Assembly: GCA_035945515.1 (NCBI GenBank)
Contig: DASZAE010000281.1
Coordinates: 1 to 10,354, forward strand
Length of the DNA stretch: 10,354 bases
Direction of reading: 5' to 3'
Source: RH2-MAG17b sp035945515
GTDB lineage: Bacteria; Acidobacteriota; Terriglobia; UBA7540
The notes beneath the pieces were generated by a model, which was not told the DNA's origin, ran no database searches, and worked only from the letters and a program-made list of their open reading frames with translations. This document shows, in pieces, positions 6,702 through 10,354 of the stretch. The stretch's first letter is position 1; every line of letters begins with the position of its first letter. Position numbers and translations under genes: made by a program.

Positions 6702-8684
6702 ATGAAAAAAATAAAAATCGCGGCGGCGCTTGTGGCGGCCACGCTGACACTCTTCGCGTGTCAGGCGGGGCAACACGGAACGACCATTGAGCTGAACGGC
6801 GACGGCGCGGGTCGCGTTTTCGACGGCCTGGGCGCGCTGAGCGCGGGCGCCTCTTCACGCCTGCTGGTGGATTATCATGAGCCGGAGCGCAGCCAGATTC
6901 TGGATTACCTCTTCAAGCCGGACTACGGTGCATCGCTCCAACATTTGAAGGTGGAGATCGGCAGCGACGTGAACTCGACGGACGGCTCCGAGCCGAGCTT
7001 CGCCCGCGCGCGCGCCGAAATGGCGCATCCCAATTTCAATCGCGGCTATGAGTGGTGGCTGATGGAAGAAGCGGTGAAGCGCAATCCGCACATCGCTCTG
7101 GATAGCCTGGCCTGGGGCGCGCCCGGCTGGATTGGCCACGGGCATTATTACTCGCAGGACATGGCCGACTACACGGTGAAGTTCCTGCAAGGCGCAAAGA
7201 GCGCGCACAACCTGGACGTAACCTACACCGGCATCTGGAACGAAAGGCCATACGAACCCAGCTACGTGAAGCTGCTGAAAAAGACGCTGCTGGCGAATGG
7301 ACTTTCCACGAAGGTTGTCTGCTGCGACCTCTACACCGAAGAGCATCCGTGGCAGATGATCGCGCAGATGGCGGCCGATCCGGCGCTGCGCGAGGCGATC
7401 GACGTGGTGGGCGTGCACAGTCCGAATACGATCAAAGGTCAGACGGATCCCGACGCCGCCAAAACTAGTCGCAAGCCGCTGTGGGCTTCCGAAGACGAAT
7501 TCTTCTACTACACGAAAGGGCTGACGCATCACTGGAATCCGTATGCCGAATCGCTGGCCATGCTGTACAACCGCAACTACATCGAAGACAGGATTACGGG
7601 GACGGAAATCTGGAGCCCCATAACCTCTTACTACGACAACTTGCCCGCGCCGCGCTCCGGCCTGATGACCGCCAACACGCCATGGTCGGGGCGTTACGAC
7701 GTGGATCCGATGATCTGGGTGACGGCGCACACCACGCAATTCGCGCAGCCGGGATGGCGCTACATCGACAGCGCCTGCGGCCTGCTCAAGAATAGCGATG
7801 GCAAGAGCGACGCTGGCAGCTATGTGACGCTGAAGTCTCCGGATGGAGGGGATTACAGCGTGATCGTTGAAACCGTGCAGGCGGCCGCGCCGACGCGCGT
7901 GACGTTTCACATCACCGGCGGACTTTCCACGGGAACCGTGCACGTGTGGGAGACGAATGCCGATAAAACTTTTGAGCACGTCAGCGACATCACGCCGCAA
8001 AACGGCTCGTTCAGCCTGACGCTCGACGCCGATTCGCTCTACTCGCTGACCACCACCACTGGCCAGCACAAGGGCGACGCCGCGACGCCCGCGGTCGCTC
8101 CGTTCCCATTCCCTTACAGCGATAATTTTGAAAGCACGCCAGACGGCCGGTCCCCCAAATATCTTTCCGACCAGGACGGCGCGTTTGAAGTGTGGCCGTG
8201 CGAGGGGCGCGCAGGAAGGTGCCTGCGTCAGGTGATCACCCAGATACCCATTCCATGGGCCATCACGCCCGACCCGTTCACGATGCTGGGCGACGCGCAA
8301 TGGACCGACTACACGGTGAGCGTGGACGCGAGGGCGGACAGCGCGGGCGGCGTCGCGCTGATGGGGCGCATCGATTCCTCGGACTTCTTTAAGGAAAATC
8401 ACGCGCGCTGGCCCAGCGGATATATCCTGACGGTTGACCAAAATAAATGGCAGCTTGTGAGCTCCCAATACAAGCATCCCTCGCGGACACTGGCGGAGGG
8501 CGCCCTCGGCTTCCCGATCAAGACGTGGCGCCGGCTGGAGCTGCGCTTCAAAGGCGATCAGATCGTGGCGATGATCGGCGGCAAGCAGGTGGCGAGCGTC
8601 GCTGACGAAACCCACAAGAGCGGCATGGCGGCGATCGGCTCTGGCTGGAATAAAGCCGAGTTCGATAATTTCGCCGTGAAGTAG
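6702..8684 (+). CDS. GH59 galactocerebrosidase-like beta-galactosidase, lipoprotein
   Basis: The 660-residue protein is a retaining glycoside hydrolase expected to cut terminal beta-galactose. It closely resembles animal galactocerebrosidase (GALC) along its full length: F-D-G-L-G-A-L-S (40-47), R-S-Q-I-L-D-Y-L-F-K-P (63-73), L-K-V-E-I-G (82-87), R-G-Y-E-W-W-L-M (114-121), G-I-W-N-E-R-P-Y (177-184) and H-T-T-Q-F-A-Q-P-G-W (343-352). By that alignment E181 is the acid/base (GALC E182) and E264 in W-A-S-E-D the nucleophile (GALC E258). Residues 27-340 form the TIM barrel, about 340-455 the beta-sandwich, and about 473-660 the GALC-type lectin domain ending F-D-N-F-A-V. Residues 1-20 are a signal with L-F-A-C, a lipobox-like site placing C20 as the lipidated residue. 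ATG 6702 has AAAGGA 8 bases upstream; a longer frame would run through the terminator. The natural substrate (galactolipid, arabinogalactan fragment or other galactoside) is not decided by sequence. Confidence 0.93.
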   Translation: MKKIKIAAALVAATLTLFACQAGQHGTTIELNGDGAGRVFDGLGALSAGASSRLLVDYHEPERSQILDYLFKPDYGASLQHLKVEIGSDVNSTDGSEPSFARARAEMAHPNFNRGYEWWLMEEAVKRNPHIALDSLAWGAPGWIGHGHYYSQDMADYTVKFLQGAKSAHNLDVTYTGIWNERPYEPSYVKLLKKTLLANGLSTKVVCCDLYTEEHPWQMIAQMAADPALREAIDVVGVHSPNTIKGQTDPDAAKTSRKPLWASEDEFFYYTKGLTHHWNPYAESLAMLYNRNYIEDRITGTEIWSPITSYYDNLPAPRSGLMTANTPWSGRYDVDPMIWVTAHTTQFAQPGWRYIDSACGLLKNSDGKSDAGSYVTLKSPDGGDYSVIVETVQAAAPTRVTFHITGGLSTGTVHVWETNADKTFEHVSDITPQNGSFSLTLDADSLYSLTTTTGQHKGDAATPAVAPFPFPYSDNFESTPDGRSPKYLSDQDGAFEVWPCEGRAGRCLRQVITQIPIPWAITPDPFTMLGDAQWTDYTVSVDARADSAGGVALMGRIDSSDFFKENHARWPSGYILTVDQNKWQLVSSQYKHPSRTLAEGALGFPIKTWRRLELRFKGDQIVAMIGGKQVASVADETHKSGMAAIGSGWNKAEFDNFAVK

Positions 8685-8770
8685 CGCAGGTTTTCCGGTT
8701 TTTGGAAAACCTGCGGGTTGTATTCGGTTCCGTAGAAAGCCGCAGGGTTGCTTCGCAACCGCTGCGCTAC
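8681..8770. repeat. Composite hairpin repeat overlapping the GH59 stop codon
   Basis: The element begins GTAGCGCAG (8681-8689) and ends with its exact complement CTGCGCTAC (8762-8770). Inside are a perfect 12-bp hairpin CGCAGGTTTTCC / GGAAAACCTGCG (8685-8696 with 8704-8715) and a second stem CGCAG-GGTTGC / GCAACC-CTGCG (8741-8766, one bulged G). The GH59 stop TAG (8682-8684) is part of the outer GTAGCG arm. No T-tract follows, so it is not a classical terminator. It fills nearly all of the gap to the SDR gene. The GTAGCG...CGCTAC ends echo the other repeats in this window, but the interior is different. Confidence 0.8.
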
Positions 8771-8777
8771 ACCCAAG

Positions 8778-9557
8778 ATGACAACTTTCACCAAAGACTG
8801 TCTTGAAGGAAAATCCATACTCATCACCGGAGGCCTGGGCGCGATTGGCCGCGTGGCGGCGGGGCGGCTGCTGGAGCACTCCGCGCGCGTGGCGGCGAAT
8901 GATATTCTCACAGAAAGCGACGCACGGGGCGTGATGAGCGGCTGGCCGGCGGATCGCGCAATTTACATCCACGCCGACGTGGCCACACCCGAAGGCGCCC
9001 GCGAAGCCGTGGCCCAAGCGGTGGAGACTTTTGGCCGTCTTGACATCGCCCTTTGTAACGCGGGCATGGCGCATTCGGCTGCCATTGTGGATTATCCCGA
9101 AACGGATTGGGATAAGATTATGGACGTCAATTTGAAGAGCGCGTTTCTGACGGCGCAGGCGGCGGCGCGTTCCATGATAAGCCGGGGCGTCAAGGGCAAA
9201 ATCATTTTCACTTCGTCGTGGGTGCAGGACGTGCCTTGGCCGGAAATTACCCCGTACAACGCGACTAAGAGCGCGATGAAGATGCTAATGCGAGGGATGG
9301 CAAGAGAGCTTGCGACGCATGGCATCCGGGTGAACTCCGTGGCACCGGGCATCGTCGCGGCCGGCTTGGCCAAGCGCCAGTGGGATAACGAGCCGGACTA
9401 CCGCCGCCGCGCGCAGAAAGCGATCCCCTTGGGTTACATGCAGCCGCCCGAGTCGGTAGCCGATGCCCTCATCTTCCTGTGTTCAGACGCGTCGGATTAC
9501 ATGACCGGACACACGTTGCTAGTGGACGGCGGTTGCAGCCTATATCCCATGGACTGA
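8778..9557 (+). CDS. Short-chain dehydrogenase/reductase (SDR), classical type
   Basis: This 259-residue Rossmann-fold oxidoreductase has classical SDR length. Residues 17-24 (T-G-G-L-G-A-I-G) are the nucleotide-binding loop, with Ala where most family members have the second Gly. D42 after the second strand favours NAD(H). C-N-A-G is at 93-96 and N118 lies in V-N-L-K-S. The catalytic S147 and Y160-x-x-x-K164 (Y-N-A-T-K) are present, and the family C-terminal L-L-V-D-G-G is at 247-252. The frame is open to a TTG at 8748, but that lies inside the hairpin repeat, so I choose ATG 8778. Its Shine-Dalgarno is poor, suggesting translation coupled to upstream transcription. Next to a DgoD-like dehydratase and a galactosidase, oxidation of a sugar such as galactose is the natural guess. 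Sequence alone leaves the substrate open among many SDR activities. Confidence 0.9.
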   Translation: MTTFTKDCLEGKSILITGGLGAIGRVAAGRLLEHSARVAANDILTESDARGVMSGWPADRAIYIHADVATPEGAREAVAQAVETFGRLDIALCNAGMAHSAAIVDYPETDWDKIMDVNLKSAFLTAQAAARSMISRGVKGKIIFTSSWVQDVPWPEITPYNATKSAMKMLMRGMARELATHGIRVNSVAPGIVAAGLAKRQWDNEPDYRRRAQKAIPLGYMQPPESVADALIFLCSDASDYMTGHTLLVDGGCSLYPMD

Positions 9558-9571
9558 ATGTAAACTGAACC

Positions 9572-10354
9572 ATGAAAATCACCGCGCTCAAGACGCTGGT
9601 AGTCAACGCCCAAATGCGCAATTGGGTGTTCGTCAAGGTGGAGACGGACGAGCCGGGGCTGTTCGGCTGGGGCGAAGCTTCGCTCGAGTGGAAAACGCGC
9701 TCGGTGGTGGGCGCGGTGGAAGACCTTTCGGCGCTGGCGGTGGGCGAAGACCCCGCGCGCATTGAGCATCTTTACCAGAAGCTCTATCGCCAGTCCTTCT
9801 GGCGCATGGGCGTGATCGGCATGAGCGCGGTGAGCGGCATCGAGCAGGCTTGCTGGGACATTCTGGGCAAGAGCCTGGGCGTGCCCGTCTATAAGCTGCT
9901 GGGCGGCGCCGTGCGCGACCGCGTGCGCATGTACACGCATCTTGGCGGCGGCGACATGCGCTCCGTCTATGAGACTTTTGATCCTGCTCCGCTGATTGAC
10001 TTGGCTCAACAGGTAGTGAGCACGGGCTATACGGCGGTCAAAGTGGTTTGCGTGCCCTACTCCGAGCCGCTGATGGGCGCGGCCACGGTAAAGAAATTCG
10101 CCGCTGCCATCGAACGCCTGCGGCTTGCGGTGGGAGACGAAATCGATATCATGATTGACTTCCACGGCCGCACTTATCCGGCGATGGCAATCGAATACAT
10201 AAACGCTGTGAGCGATTTCAAGCCGTTTTTTTGCGAAGAACCTGTTCCGCCCGAAAACGTCGCGGCTCTGAGAGAAGTGAAACAGGCCGTCCGGGTTCCT
10301 ATCGCCACAGGAGAACGGCTGGTTACGAGGCACCAGTTTCGTGAAGTGTTTGAG
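9572..10354 (+). CDS. Enolase-superfamily sugar-acid dehydratase, D-galactonate dehydratase-like (3' end missing)
   Basis: The first 261 residues of a mandelate-racemase/muconate-lactonising-type enzyme are present; the family usually has about 380-400. It starts at ATG 9572, 14 bases after the SDR stop, so the two genes are very likely one operon. The capping domain reads F-G-W-G-E-A-S-L-E (31-39), and A-V-S-G-I-E-Q-A-C-W-D-I-L-G-K (86-100) is typical of the DgoD group. In the barrel, D196 and H198 of I-D-F-H-G-R, E222 of C-E-E-P and E248 of T-G-E-R align with the three Mg2+ ligands and the histidine of E. coli DgoD (D183, H185, E209, E235). The later catalytic His-Asp pair lies past the edge. 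DgoD converts D-galactonate to 2-keto-3-deoxy-D-galactonate. Related aldonates are possible substrates, so I give no gene symbol. Confidence 0.88.
   Translation, partial: MKITALKTLVVNAQMRNWVFVKVETDEPGLFGWGEASLEWKTRSVVGAVEDLSALAVGEDPARIEHLYQKLYRQSFWRMGVIGMSAVSGIEQACWDILGKSLGVPVYKLLGGAVRDRVRMYTHLGGGDMRSVYETFDPAPLIDLAQQVVSTGYTAVKVVCVPYSEPLMGAATVKKFAAAIERLRLAVGDEIDIMIDFHGRTYPAMAIEYINAVSDFKPFFCEEPVPPENVAALREVKQAVRVPIATGERLVTRHQFREVFE

Noticed and set aside
6855..9074. A 739-codon open frame on the minus strand opposite GH59 and the SDR
   Set aside because: It lies antisense to two clear genes and its product is Arg/His/Ala/Val-rich with no family motifs, typical of a GC-rich shadow frame.
1..10354. 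CRISPR array, tRNA or rRNA genes, phage or defence genes
   Set aside because: I saw no regularly spaced repeats, no tRNA-like cloverleaf or rRNA sequence, and no such protein motifs; all repeats here are isolated palindromes.

Overview
The window is most likely from a soil Acidobacteriota (Terriglobia-like) chromosome or MAG. The main pointer is the roughly 1200-residue outer-membrane receptor at 2882-6523. It is built as signal peptide, carboxypeptidase-regulatory-like domain, plug, then long beta-barrel, the 'Oar-like' TonB-dependent receptor type that is heavily expanded in that phylum, and no SusD partner lies beside it. The GC-rich coding style and the dispersed palindromic GTAGCG...CGCTAC repeats fit but do not prove this. 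The lineage is inferred from sequence style only.

Layout. At the left edge, on the minus strand, is the first part of an IS1595-type transposase with a near-consensus sigma-70 promoter (1-125). Upstream of it, on the same strand, is a DUF4380 protein (mutarotase-like fold, 142-1176). A divergent intergenic region (1177-1398) carries a dispersed palindromic repeat and a pair of direct repeats. It separates this gene from a LacI-family regulator on the plus strand (1399-2460). A 421-base AT-rich spacer follows, with helically phased A-tracts, a good sigma-70 promoter and a hairpin-rich leader. It leads into the TonB-dependent receptor. A perfect 25-bp inverted repeat and then a textbook intrinsic terminator lie between the receptor and a secreted GH59 lipoprotein that is strikingly similar to animal galactocerebrosidase (6702-8684). 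A composite hairpin repeat that includes the GH59 stop codon precedes an SDR dehydrogenase (8778-9557). Fourteen bases further on begins an enolase-superfamily sugar-acid dehydratase of the D-galactonate dehydratase type, which runs off the right edge (9572-10354).

How the genes may work together (inference). The locus reads as a galactoside-use cluster. The receptor would import a galactose-containing oligomer or glycolipid fragment. The GH59 lipoprotein would release beta-linked galactose. The SDR could oxidise the sugar to the lactone or acid, and the DgoD-like enzyme would dehydrate the aldonate, i.e. an oxidative (De Ley-Doudoroff-type) galactose route. The DUF4380 protein has a fold related to aldose epimerases, and the LacI-type protein is the obvious local regulator. 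The strongest oddities are a GALC-like enzyme in a bacterial receptor-linked locus, a strong terminator in the GH59 leader with no promoter visible after it, and the shared palindromic repeat family in three of the intergenic gaps.
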